A stretch of 64,000 nt of DNA from Buxus sempervirens (lineage: Eukaryota; Streptophyta; Magnoliopsida; Buxales; Buxaceae). Both the position numbers and the translations under genes were made by a program. The stretch's first letter is position 1. Each line of letters begins with the position of its first letter. Shown piece by piece: positions 36,551-48,700 of this stretch. The notes beneath the pieces are model-generated. The model did no database searches, was not told the origin of the DNA, and was given only the letters and a program-made list of their open reading frames with translations. The DNA is taken from the NCBI GenBank assembly GCA_947561395.2, contig OX387184.1, positions 15,480,205 to 15,544,204 on the forward strand. The letters run 5' to 3'.

Positions 36551-37302
36551 TATATAATCAAGATGTCAAATGAGTCTAACACTTGATCCATTAGATGATT
36601 TAAGTGTGGCTTTCAATTTCATTGCAAAAATTTGTCTGGTATGTTTCATCAAGTTTAAGAGGTTTTTTTTTTCTGCATCGTTTTCAAGCACTGTCTACCT
36701 AACACATAGTTGGAATTAATGGGTAGTTGGGAAAAGGGTACGTAAACACCATTTACCTCCAAAGGGGAGAGCGATATTCTTGGACACGCATGAGCCACAC
36801 TATGCAGCAACTCGAATGACTGATAGTCTAAGTTAGAGGTAGACTCCCATGCATTCTCCTTTTATTTTGCTAAAGGCGAGAGTGGATTTTTAGTCAAGGC
36901 TAGCTATGACGAGCCCATGACCTTACCGCTAGCACACACGACACCTTCTATCAAATTTAAAACATCTTCCTAGTATTCTCTAACTGGATTGATATTTGAG
37001 CCTTGGAGGTGGCTAATGAATCTAGAGTTCTATCTCCTTGGTGGGTCCAAATGGGCCCTGCGTAGGTAAGTTCCATATTGGAAAAAAAAACTCAAAAGTC
37101 AAATTGCAAGAAATTAATACAACTTTCATGTCCTCATCCAAAAATGAAAGGAGGTGAGAAAGGTCCCATCTCTTTTGAAAAAATTGTCCAAACAAAATAG
37201 AATAGTTTGTTTTTTTTTTCTTTTTTCCTCTTAATTTGATAGATAGCTAGTTTTGAAAATACATCATAAAAACGTGGATCCATTAAATTTTTTCTAAATC
37301 AA
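36551..37302. other. Intergenic, nothing recognised
   Basis: No exon or element supported. Confidence 0.4.
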
Positions 37303-37471
37303 ATGCTTTACTACATTGCAGATTGTTAGGGTCCTGGGATACTGCCATGCGGATAATCTCATAGTTATTGTCTTTTAAAGTTGGCCCCACCTAAAACATT
37401 TACACAATGAAAGAACAATAATTGTGAGATATTCCACGTGATAACATCTCAAACCCACGGTCCAAAGCAAT
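37303..37471. mobile_element. MITE, same family as 22701-23406
   Basis: Left end AATGCTTTACTACATTGC and right end, complemented, ATTGCTTTGGACC; shared internal blocks are GGCCCCACCTAAAACATTTA and TTGTGAGAT. It contains one CACGTG at about 37437. Confidence 0.65.
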
Positions 37472-37954
37472 CTCAAATATTGCTGAAGATTTCGACCCCA
37501 AGGAGAAAAAAAAAATCACGGATTTAAACAATGAACCCGGCACTTCTGAAGTTCTCATATGTAACCGGCATGTTGCGTTAAAAAGAAAAAAAAGATCACG
37601 TATAGCGAATTGGAGAATTATACATGTTTCCTTTAAGACAATGCCAGTAATATCGTATAAATCGGGGCATTTTTGTCATTTGGGAATGACGCCGTATTAT
37701 TAAATTAAGGCAGTCGCAATCAGAGCTGACATAAAGCATTTCACCCAAAACAACCACTCACACGACGGAACGCAAGAAGGAGGCATGTATGGGAGATGCA
37801 TGCGTATCTACGACATCCATAACATGCATCCGCCGCATGGTACACAGTTGCCATGCCTCATGGGCTTCATGGAAAGCGGGGCCCACGCGCACCATGGGCA
37901 ACTGGGGGAGATCACGACCGAACCAGGAAGATATATTCCTAACAGCATGTTGAG

Positions 37955-38159
37955 CCACGTGTCTGGTGGCGAGATTTGACGCTATGTATCCGAAGCTGAG
38001 CTCTGATTGGCCGGGACATCAGCGTCGGGTTCTTACTCGAGTAGTTGCGTGTCCGCCCCAAGAAATATCTAGATGCGGAGTGGTGCCTCGTCCACCAGAT
38101 ATTTCTCGGTCTGCCCTTCGCAAGACGCTAAATCTGAACCACCGATTTTAACACGTGTC
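37955..38159. promoter_or_regulatory. Cluster of G-box/ABRE-like and evening-element-like sites
   Basis: In a GC-richer island the following sites occur: CCACGTGTC (37955-37963), CCAAT box on minus (38005-38010), GCGTGTCC (38047-38054), AAATATCT (38063-38070), AGATATTT (38097-38104, inverted copy) and CACGTGTC (38152-38159). The two AAATATCT cores sit in an inverted repeat AGAAATATCT. AAATATCT is the core of the evening element bound by CCA1/LHY-type MYB proteins. The nearest downstream gene is GIGANTEA, 4.6 kb away. Function and target are inferred. Confidence 0.45.
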
Positions 38160-38262
38160 GCAAGGCGGATTTCTTCCTTTTAAATTTTGGTGGGCAAACC
38201 ATTTATAAAATTGCTAAGGCCAAGTCAAATGACTCAAATGCAGTGTTGCTATGATTGAATCC

Positions 38263-38623
38263 CTAAGGCCTCGTTTGGAATTCATTTTGTATTAGAATCC
38301 AAATGAATTTGTAGAAATCGAAGAAAGGTTGGATTTGATGTTTGGTTAAGAGCGATTGATTCTTGTAAAGCTTAAAAATATTATGAGTTTGCTATTATTT
38401 CAACTTAAAAAAAAATTATAAATCACAACTCGCGTACATTACCAGTACTGGTAAGGTAACAACAATGGGTGTTGGACAGATTCCTCTTTGTGGGGTATTT
38501 TTTAAAACTCATTCCCCAAATGAAAATAAACACCTGTTTAACTCCTTAAACTCATCTTAAACTCTATAACTCATTCGAAACCATGGAATGAGTTCCCAAA
38601 ATGTATGCAAAACGAGGCCTTAG
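38263..38623. mobile_element. TIR MITE, 361 bp
   Basis: Ends CTAAGGCCTCGTTTGG and, complemented, CTAAGGCCTCGTTTTGC. Tourist-like or mariner-like assignment is open because the TA/TAA next to the ends can be read either way. Confidence 0.75.
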
Positions 38624-40002
38624 TTTGTTGGAATAGGAGAAAAGAAAGTAAAATTAACATTATTAAAAAAATGAATTAGATTTAAATATTAACCTATTAA
38701 AAATAATATAAAAATCTATATTATTAAACAAAGTGAACCCTGCAGATTCGAACCTGACAATCGGTTTTCACCATAAGCAAGACATTTTATTAACTCCTGC
38801 ATCCCAAATAACCATGCCTTTTAATAAATTATAATCACTTATTTCAAATCATATTAGTTTCCTACAATAAATAAAATTCCTATGATTGGAATTATGTAAA
38901 CAGATAATTATTCTCTAGAGGTTATCCATCTTAAAAACACATAAGTAATTTTTAGTTTATAATAAATATATAATCACTTTCTTGGCCATCTTAATCTCTA
39001 CATAATAATATTTCTTTTTCTGAAAACTATGCTTAAATTCAATACGCTTAGTTTTAAAATTATTTTATATAGTAAAATTATTTTCTAGATAATTAAAAAA
39101 AATTAACATTTTAGTTTTCCAACTTCGACATTTCATAGTGCCTTCTTCCGCTAGTGATATAACAGAAGAAAATAGTTATTCAATTACTATTAATCTTTCT
39201 CATTCTTTCATTTGTTTTATCTTTTCTCCTTCTTACTTTTTCTACATTTTAGTCTCCTCAAAACACCATTTTTATAGGCTTATAAGATAATCAGACAATG
39301 CAATCTGAAAAGGGAAATCAATGTATTAACGTATAAAAGAAATAAGAGAATTGATGAAAAGCAAAAAAAAAAGAAAAAAAAGAAATAAGAGATTGAATTT
39401 AAAAAAAGGCAAGGATTCCAAGCGGCCGGTCGGAAAATAAAATGGTCACATACCCAGCGATGGCGGATTCATAGACAAAAAAGCGGTTTCTTTTAAGTTT
39501 TATTTTCAATTTAATTGGGTGCATGTTGCAAAGCCATGTGATGGTTATGGTTTTTTAAAATTGGTATCTCAAAACCTATTGAAAGTGCCTTAAATCGCCC
39601 TACTGGCCACTTGACGCGATGGGTATCCTCTTCCACACAAGTTCATTATCCAATGGGATGTAGTCAGTTGACTCACTTCTATGTTGCTTTATATCAACAT
39701 CATTTAAGAAATGTGGCATGGAAGTTTCATAATTCATTGACAATGATATTGCTTCTTTTATTTTCTTTTTTTCTTTTTTCTTTTTTTTTGTTCTTGATGA
39801 ATAACACCATAAAACAAAACTATATGATATTACTTATACCTTTTGATACTTCTTGAAAATCCTTCTAATCCTTGATTATCATCAAGCTCATGTACCAGCC
39901 AGACAAATATTATCTGCACCCAAAATCATCCCCCATTCTATGAGTGATACATTTATCTTAAAAAAGAGCGAGATTAGGCCCCTTGGGAAGTGTTCCAATA
40001 AA
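38624..40002. other. AT-rich intergenic sequence
   Basis: Very AT-rich, no exon, RNA gene or defined element seen. Confidence 0.45.
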
Positions 40003-40240
40003 CAAGGGTGGAGTCAGAAAATTAGCTTAGGAGGGACAAACAACAAATCAAAATAAATTCAATTACATTAATATTTAAATGTTTTAGAAAATTACTTTCA
40101 AATTTTGGGATTTAAATAATATTAAAAAATGATAATAAGAATACTTTTTATAAAAAAGATTTGGCCGGGGGGGGGGGGGGGGGGGGGGGGGTCGTCGGCA
40201 CCAATTGTCCTCCTATGCCTGCCTTGGCTTCGCACCCATG
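40003..40240. mobile_element. hAT-type MITE with a 25-G run
   Basis: Ends CAAGGGTGGAGTCAG and, complemented, CATGGGTGCGAAGCCAAGG. The 8-bp flanks CCAATAAA and CTAACAAA agree at 6 of 8 positions. Positions 40167-40191 are an unbroken run of 25 G, in the place where relatives have GGGGGG. Confidence 0.65.
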
Positions 40241-40602
40241 CTAACAAACTATGCACTTCTTCCCGGAAAAGCACTTAATGTTCGTTGATAAGGCATAATT
40301 GACATAGATGATAAGGCTGAAATAGTCAAAACTCTGTTTATTTGTTTAAAGTCTGGACAATTGCAAAACTATTTCCTCTTTTTATGGGCAGTACTCCACA
40401 TGCACTCTGCTAGTTTATCTTAAAAAAATTAATTCTACCTAGTGATTTTTTTTTCATATATGGAAAATGTGCCAATAATAACATGTTACAAGCACTGATG
40501 TTGGATGTAGACCATATGCATACCCTCCTTCAAATTTTAGAGAAATGCAATGAACCGAACCATTTTGGTGCAACCAATCACATCAAGAGGTTGCGAAAAG
40601 AC

Positions 40603-41375
40603 TAGAGCTGGCAATTATGACCCGTGACCCGCCTGCTCTAATGCAGGTCAGGGTTGATTTATTTCGACCCGTGGGTCAATTTTGAAAAAATCAACCCGTA
40701 ATTAAATGGTTTGGGTTCAGGTTTAACCCTTCAACCCAACGAGTCATTAAGGTATGTAAAAAAACTTTAAACAAAAACCCTAATGTACCATGGGTATGAA
40801 AGAAACCTAAAAAACCCCAACTAAAGCATTCATTACATTCCCACAAAAAAGGGAATCTCATGATCACAATTAGAAAACCCCTCTTGTGAGTCTTCTCTTG
40901 ATTCAAACTCACAATCAACTCATCGAGTGGTTATAAGGAATCTCACAATCAAGAGGGGTTTTCCTTTTTGATTGTGAGATTCTCTCAACTCTCCGACTGT
41001 CAAGCCTCAAGCCAATCAACTCATCAAGCCATTGCATCTCCTTCAAATCTTACGGCTGATTCTTCAAGTCTTCACTCTTCAAGAAACTCCAAAGCAATTT
41101 CATGGTGGTGGCGCCTCGCTTGCCGTCAAATACTATGGCTGTAGTCTTCATCATAGCGCAACTAAATAGCTTTTGTTCTTTTCTCCATCTTTGCTGTTAC
41201 AATGTTACTAATCTTTTTAGATGACGTTTTGGAATCTTTGGATAGCTGGAAAAAAAAAATTGGGTTTAAACGGATTAGATCCCAACCCGTTTATTAAATA
41301 GGCAGGTTCGGGTTGACCATTTACCCGTTAACCCATACATCAATCCAAACCGAACGCAACCCATTGCCGGCTCTA
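40603..41375. mobile_element. hAT-like MITE, degenerate
   Basis: Ends TAGAGCTGGCAATTATGACCC and, complemented, TTAGAGCCGGCAATGGG, with GGGTCAA/AACCCGT-rich arms. A target duplication is not recognisable. Confidence 0.55.
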
Positions 41376-41498
41376 ATTTTCATTTTCATCTTCATCGTTA
41401 TATTCTCTTAAATAATAGAATATTTGTCCCCAGTTTTTGTCCGATTTGAGGGTCATGAAACTCCAGTGACTCGGCCGGTCGAGTGACATGACTTGCCA

Positions 41499-41507
41499 AA
41501 AATATCT
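41499..41507 (+). promoter_or_regulatory. Evening element upstream of GIGANTEA
   Basis: AAAATATCT, the canonical evening element, lies 1.24 kb before the GIGANTEA start codon. Evening elements are repressed in the morning by CCA1/LHY and give dusk-phased expression, the known pattern of GIGANTEA. A near match, AAAATATCA, is at about 41731. Confidence 0.55.
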
Positions 41508-41899
41508 ACTACTCTATTGTTTAATAAGAAAATTAATCAATTATGAAGCCATCTATATTGTTTGAGTCTTTATTACTTGAGCGCGGAGGCTAGTTTGGTC
41601 AATTTACCTGCTACTCCCCATCGTGTTCGACGGTCCTTCGCAAATGTTTCCATAGGGCCGCATGCATGTGAGACGCATGCCGTGTATGTTGAAAATCACA
41701 TGCATGGATGGGTTCATCATGCCATCTTTAGGCAAAAATATCACATTGCCACGTATGTAGAAATCCCCAGCCAACCCAGTTTGCCAGCTCGGGTGAGCTT
41801 GTCCCGGTGAAAGATCTCTATATCTCTCTCTCTCTCGCTCCCGTTCTCTCAAGCAATAGCTTACCAAAAAAAAAAAAAAAAACCTCACCGTAAGCATCA

Positions 41900-42743
41900 A
41901 ATCCGTAGTTTAATTTTCTCAGTTACACGAGAAGAAACCAGAGAAAGAAATCTAAGAAAGAATCGGAGAAGAAGGCTTCATGCATCTCAAAATGGAAAAC
42001 CAGGTTCTTTGCTTTCGTTTATTTTTATTTTTTGTGCCAGATTTTACGGGAGTCTGAAAGAATCAGTGAGATTCAGTTTGCGCTCAAGGTTCTGGTTTGA
42101 TTGATACTCATTTGAAGAATTTTCGTGGATTTTTTCTTGAAAAAGCTTTGGATTTAAGTCGGAAACTAGTGTTAGATATTGATTTTGATAAAGATATGAA
42201 AATTTAGTATTTTCGATTTTGCTTGGAGTTTTCCTTGCATGATCCTTGTTGGAAGTATTTTGGTTGGATTATTCGTGGAAAAATTGTTTCTCGTTTGAAC
42301 TGGAGATGGAGGCTCGATTATTACTATATTTATCTTCTGATCTGCAGGTTGAGTTTATTTCATTTTTTTTCTTGATTTTTTCCTTATTATTTCAGCAGAA
42401 ATTAGCTCTCATTTTGATATTTTGGAATTGGTATTTTTGAACTGATTAGGGATCTTTAGCAGCAAAGTTGTGAAGATGGTTGCGACACGAAATGGCGACC
42501 TGTGGAAGGACTAATAGACTCTAATTTTTTGTGCAGTTGAGATTGATAAGATGTTGTAGAGTACTATTTGCGAGAGTTTGATGGTGCTCGGCTTGAAGTT
42601 TTTTAGATTGGGAACCAGTTGTAAAATTATTCTTTTGCGGAAGGAGGAGTGGTGCTCGGCTTGGAATTTCAAGTACAGATATTTGGGTTCCTGATAATTT
42701 TTGGTTAAAAGTAGAAGCTTGAAACTTTCTGCAAGGGACTTCC
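41900..42743 (+). other. Probable 5' leader region of GIGANTEA
   Basis: A CT run (41818-41850) and GAAGAAACCAGAG-rich sequence precede the gene. A good acceptor, TTTTTTGTGCAG, at about 42536 and a donor-like CTGCAG|GTTGAG at about 42348 suggest at least one intron in the leader. Exact leader exons cannot be set from sequence alone. Confidence 0.4.
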
Positions 42744-45700
42744 ATGGCTAGTACTAGTGAGAGGTGGATTGATGGTCTTCAGTTCTCCTCATTGTTTTGG
42801 CCACCTCCTCAAGATGCTCAGCAGCGGCAGGTTTGATGAACCGTCAAAAATTTTTTTTTCTATTTGATTTTTATTCACTTTCTCAGTTTAAATGATTTCA
42901 GGTCCTATTTTGTTATCCCTGTGGTGGTTGTTGCTATATTTCGTTCGTTGATTATAGCAACTGATGAAATAAATAAGATGACTTAATGACAATATTAATT
43001 TTATTATATGTTAGAGAAGGGAATAATTATTCTAAATACTTTAATAAATAGGTTCTCATATGAAATTTTTGGTAGGAGTGTCAATTTAAAATATTGAAAA
43101 TGTTAGATTCTAATGGATGGTGGGGAAAAGCATTTGGTTTCATTTGATTTCCATTTATTTAGAGGGAAACCTGTGATGGTTATGATAAATTCACTTCAAA
43201 GTCATTGATACAGAGGAGCTGTTGTGATTCTCCCCATGAAGCAAGCCAGTTCCATTCTGATGTTGATGATATTGAAGTTAAAGTAGTTGACACCTTCAAC
43301 AACACCCAATTTTGTGTACCTGAAATAATTAAGAGCTTTTTGCTTTCTGAACTTAATGAACCATCTCTTTATCATTACTGATGATTTTATGATTGCGTGG
43401 AGATGGTCCATATTGAAATGACATATAATACAAATCTCATGACAGAGATGAAAGCAGTTATGTTCTAAACTCTATTAGCTGAAATATGAGTGTATAGAAT
43501 GCTCTTCCTCTTCACATTTTTCACGCACACACACGTGTACATATATAAACATGAACATGCATACATAGATATATGTTATACGAAGTGAAAAATATGATTC
43601 TGTGTGCTCCAGAAAAAAGAAAAAACAGATTCTACAATGTACACCATTAAAGGAGCTGGTAAATGAGACAGTAAAAAAGTTGACAGTAAGTAAATCAATA
43701 GATCATAATGGGTAAATGAAGGTGGGAAATTCATCCCTCGATAGATGAATTGCTCTCTGAAATGACAATTCTTTTCATCATGTGCAGTCTTGTACTCATC
43801 TACTTAAAAGTATTAAGGTTCCCTTGGTTTCAATAGAAGTGATCAGCTGAAAGTCAATTTTACATTTCTGACTGATAGATCTTTCAATTTTGTGAAGATT
43901 GCTTTCTGCTTAGTCTAACTGCCAGTTGAAAATGACCACATGCTTTATATGATATTTCACATCATAAATAAGTGCTGATCATAGTATTTTCTTTTTCTTG
44001 CTTTTATTTTTAGGCTCAAATTACTGCATATGTTGAATATTTTGGTCAGTTCACGTCAGAACAATTTCCTGAAGACATTGCTGAGGTATATCATGGATTC
44101 CCATTTCTGAACTAGTATATCTCTTGTCAATGTTTTCATCAGCTAAAGTAATTAGTGTTAACTTTTACAAAACCACAACACTTTAATCTTATCTTGATTC
44201 AAACATTTGTCCCCATGAATGATACATTCCCTTTTGGGGGAAAATTCACCCACTTTGTTTCTTCAGTTCCTCCAGGACATGGATCAGATGATTTAACACA
44301 TGCACACACTTAACATATCTGATCAACAAATAGGACCCATTAAGTTTTCATGGTAAGTGAAACTTTAAATAAAACATATCGATTTGATTAAAATTCAACA
44401 TTGTAACTGTGGATTTTTGTAAATAGTTACTGAGTAAAAAAATAACGGCTTGCTTATACTGTTTTCTACTTATGTGCTTTTTTTTAAACAGCTGATCCGG
44501 AATCGTTATCCATCCAAAGAAAAGCGCCTTCTTGATGAAGTTCTTGGTATTGAATGATTATAAATTTCAATTTGATCGGTTCCATTTTCTTATTTTTTAA
44601 GCAGCATAGTAACCTTATAGTCCTTTTGGCTTAATTTCCAGCGATGTTTGTCCTTCATCATCCAGAGCACGGGCATTCTGTTGTTCTTCCAATTATTTCA
44701 TGTATATTTGATGGTACATTGGCGTATGATAAAAGTATCGCTCCTTTTAGTTCGTTCATTTCTTTAGTCTGCCCAAGCAGTGAGGTATGGAACTATCAGA
44801 ATATATGAATTAGCTGAATTTCATATTAATCATTTTCTTTTGGATTTTGTGCTTGTTTAATTTGAACCATTAGGGTTTTCAATTTAGAGGTTTTGGGTGT
44901 AGTTTGTACTTGAATTAGTTTGTGGCTTCTATTAGTTGTTTGTGGTATCTCTAGACTCTAGACCTTCTACGTGTCACACTTTGTATTTGAGACAAAATTA
45001 TCATAATAATAACAGAAGGCAATGTTTTTCTCTAAATTAGACTGGCAGACATGTGATGCGCATGAATAACGTGTGGCATGAGACTGTCAGAAGAAAGCCA
45101 CATTAAGAGCAATAATTTTGGTTCTTAATAATCAAGGAGAACTAAGATATTTGTTCATTGATTTTGGAAATAAAAGAGGATAAACAAATGGATACCATCG
45201 TGATTTCTAGTGGTAGGTTCAAGTAACATGATGTCAATTCTTTGCACTAAAACAAACATTATGTATGGTACACAAGCAAATACCAACAAGAACTTGGGAT
45301 TAAATAATTGGATTTTGATAGCACTGTCATGCTTATTGATAACATCATTTTTTACTAGCTGATATGAGAATGCATATTTGCAAATTTTTTTTTTGAGTAA
45401 AGCAAGATGTTAACTAAATATTCTATGATTATAGAACGAATATTCTGAACAATGGGCATTGGCATGTGGCGAGAAAGTGATCGCACCCTCATCATATTTA
45501 ATCACACATCAATCTTGCCAAGGTACAAAAGCAAACCTAAACAAAATTATAAGAGTAAAAGATCACTTCAGATTCTTCAAATATAAAGGAGTTAACCCCA
45601 ACACTTGGTCAAAAACAGAAACAGATAAAGAAAGGCAATGTTCAGATTTAATTCTTTTAGCCATCACAACTTATTATCCTGGTGCTCATGTGCTATACCA

Positions 45701-48700
45701 TAAGAGCTGTTGTTTATTTCCATTAACGTAGACCAACAGATCATGATCCACTAGTACCTTGTCAACGGACCATGAGATCCGAAACGCAGTATCCATTGAT
45801 TTATACCAATAGACTACAATTTTTTGTCCATGGCAAACTGTGTAACCAAACAAAGAGAAAATCTGGTGGTGAAATTGGTCCAATGAAGCACTGACCTATA
45901 AGTCCACATTGCGGAAAAGACACTTGAAACTAAATGTAAAACCAGAAGTCAAATAAGCATTGGACCGTGGAGTATTTAAAACCATTAACCTAACAATCAG
46001 GTTGGCATACAGGCTAAGCTTTTGATGTACTACTTTGTGTGAGGTCTCCTTATTCTCATTTGAGCATGTATGCAGTATGTCTTTTTAAAGAATATGTAGA
46101 GAATGAAAGGATGAAAGTGGAAATAATCCCAATTGAAGACAGAAAATAGTAATTGAATAGCATAAACTGTTATAGGAGTTCAATTATAACTGCACAACCA
46201 CATACTTGGAACATAGAATTTTTAATAGAATATTATGTTACATGGTTTGTCATGTTTCCAAATGGCCTTTCTCTGCGTACACATTATGGATGGTGCATAT
46301 TGGGATTAAATAATTGGATTTTGATAGCACTGTCATGCTTATTGATAACATCATTTTTTACTAGCTGATATGAGAATGCATATTTGCAAATTTTTTTTTG
46401 AGTAAAGCAAGATGTTAACTAAATATTCTATGATTATAGAACGAATATTCTGAACAATGGGCATTGGCATGTGGCGAGATTTTACGGATATTAACCCACT
46501 ACAATCGCCCAATTTACAAGGGTGAGAATCAGAGCAGTGATGCAAAAATAGACAGCAGCAGCAGCAGCAGTAGCCAGGCTACCACCAGTAACTCAATGGA
46601 TGAGGAAGCCTGTCATTCACCTTCGCTGCAGCATGAAAGAAAACCTTTAAGGCCGTTGTCTCCTTGGATCACTGACATATTGCTTGCTGCACCCTTGGGT
46701 ATTAGAAGTGATTATTTTCGCTGGTGCGTAATCATTGTTTTTAATATGGTTCATTTGCTAAATTATAATCCATCAATTTTAGTTGTAAGTTGATGAAGGT
46801 ATAGCCATGACAGGGGATAAACTAGGAGAAAAAAATGATTTATTTGTTCCCTCAAAGTCATTAACTAAAGAAATTCCTTGAGCAATGACCCAAAAGCCAC
46901 CTAATGTCTTCAAAAACTTGCTGCAAAGAAGGGTACATTTTTTAATCCTTGATATAAAAAAATGTAAAATTTTCTATTCTGGAGATTCAAGTAAATCATT
47001 GTGCAAAAATTGCACCAAAAATAGGATTAAAATGATGAAAACTAGTAATAAGCCCACACACAAGCCAATAACATAAACCCACTTTACATGTCTTAGTCTA
47101 TTATAATGTATTGATAGATTTGCTTGAAGAAACTGATACTTTGTTGAAACTCCCTTGGACTTGAATCTCAATTTTGAATCTGACCAAGAAGAGTTGTATG
47201 GTGATCCAAGATGTCAGAGACTTGTTGGTAAACTTATCTATTCTGTAGTGACATTAGCAGGTTTTATTTTCACTATTATTTTATCCGTCAATTTATGCAT
47301 TTCGCCAGATGACTACATTCGAGAGTAATGTTCAGGAACTTAGGTGTTTAAAATATAACCGATGAAGTGGTATTATGTTGACACCTTGGGTAGGGTTTTC
47401 ATACTCTGATTTGGTTGGAAAACTTGATGATAGAAGATTGACTTCTTACCTACACCGCTTTATTAATTGTATGAGCTATAGCTCTACATTCAACCTGTGC
47501 TCTCCATTGGGACTGAATAAGCAAATTGCTATGTCTTACACGAAGTCTAAGGAGCAGTTAGGAGATATCTTTATCAAGGAATTGAGAGGAGTCAAATCTC
47601 AAATTTGTGTCATGGGACATGGCATTACTATAGGCTGAGGAGTGCCAAAGCTCTCTATCGTAAATCGTAAAGGTACATTTGTTTTGTCATCAAAATAATA
47701 TATGGTCTTAGAGATCAACAACTAGAATTGAATTTCTCCTAATTAATTTTCTCGTCTCCTCCTGTTCTTTGTCTTTCATCTTTTTAAATCACCTAGCAAC
47801 CTGGATTAAGAGAGAGGATCCTGAAAGGTCATTTTAAGATCTAATTATATTCTTGTGGGTGCTCCCTTCTTTTGATATGAATGAATTTCATTACTTATTA
47901 AAAAAAAAAAAGCCTAATTATATTCTCACGTTTCTTGATAGGGTCCAATAGAACTATCTAGCTGAATAATATTGACTGAATGGGGGCCTTGTGGACATGT
48001 TGAGGCTGGTGGACTGCTCTGGACCAGCAGATACACACACTGAAGCCCAATATGGTGGATACATCATGGGCCCTTCCTCTTTTCGCATCATAGTTTTCCA
48101 TATAAAATTTTCTATGATATTAACATGTTATTGTCAACTGTTATGATTGGGTCGTTGTTCCACACTGAATGTCAATTTTATCAAACTGTGATAAGTTTCG
48201 TTCAATATTTCCTTCACATTGGCTTCATATTTCCCATGAACATGTTGTTTCTTCTTGATATTCAAAATTTGTCATCAAGTATTGGTGTTCTTAATTTAAC
48301 TCTTTTAATCTGTCAGTCACTATAGAGTATTATATGATGCTTCGTTTGGTGACATGAAGTTGTCATAAAACTTACTTACGAACAGAAATCTGCTTTTTTT
48401 TTTCCTTGGGAGTCCCGTTCCTTATTTTAACTAATTTATTTCAACCTATTTATTTATTTTATGTTCTGATCCAATTAAACTTGGAATCTTTTTCATTAAT
48501 CAGGTGTGGTGGGGTCATGGGTAAATATGCAGCTGGTGAACTCAAGCCGCCTACAGCAGGTTAGTGAAGTATTGGTTCCTATTTTAGATTCTAATTCCTT
48601 AGAGAAAATATCAGCTAGCTGTTCAAGCTCAAAACTTGAGGTTTTGTATGTAAGCTGTTTGCGTCTTTCTTCATGCACACTTGTATTGTGACCAAGATCA

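Noticed and set aside
37758-38151. Two adjacent short plus-strand frames near the GC-richer island
   Set aside because: Composition explains them; no family resemblance, and the region reads better as regulatory sequence.
45459-45731. Plus-strand frame starting MACGEK
   Set aside because: It begins in the duplicated piece of GI exon 5 and runs into non-coding sequence; not a separate gene.
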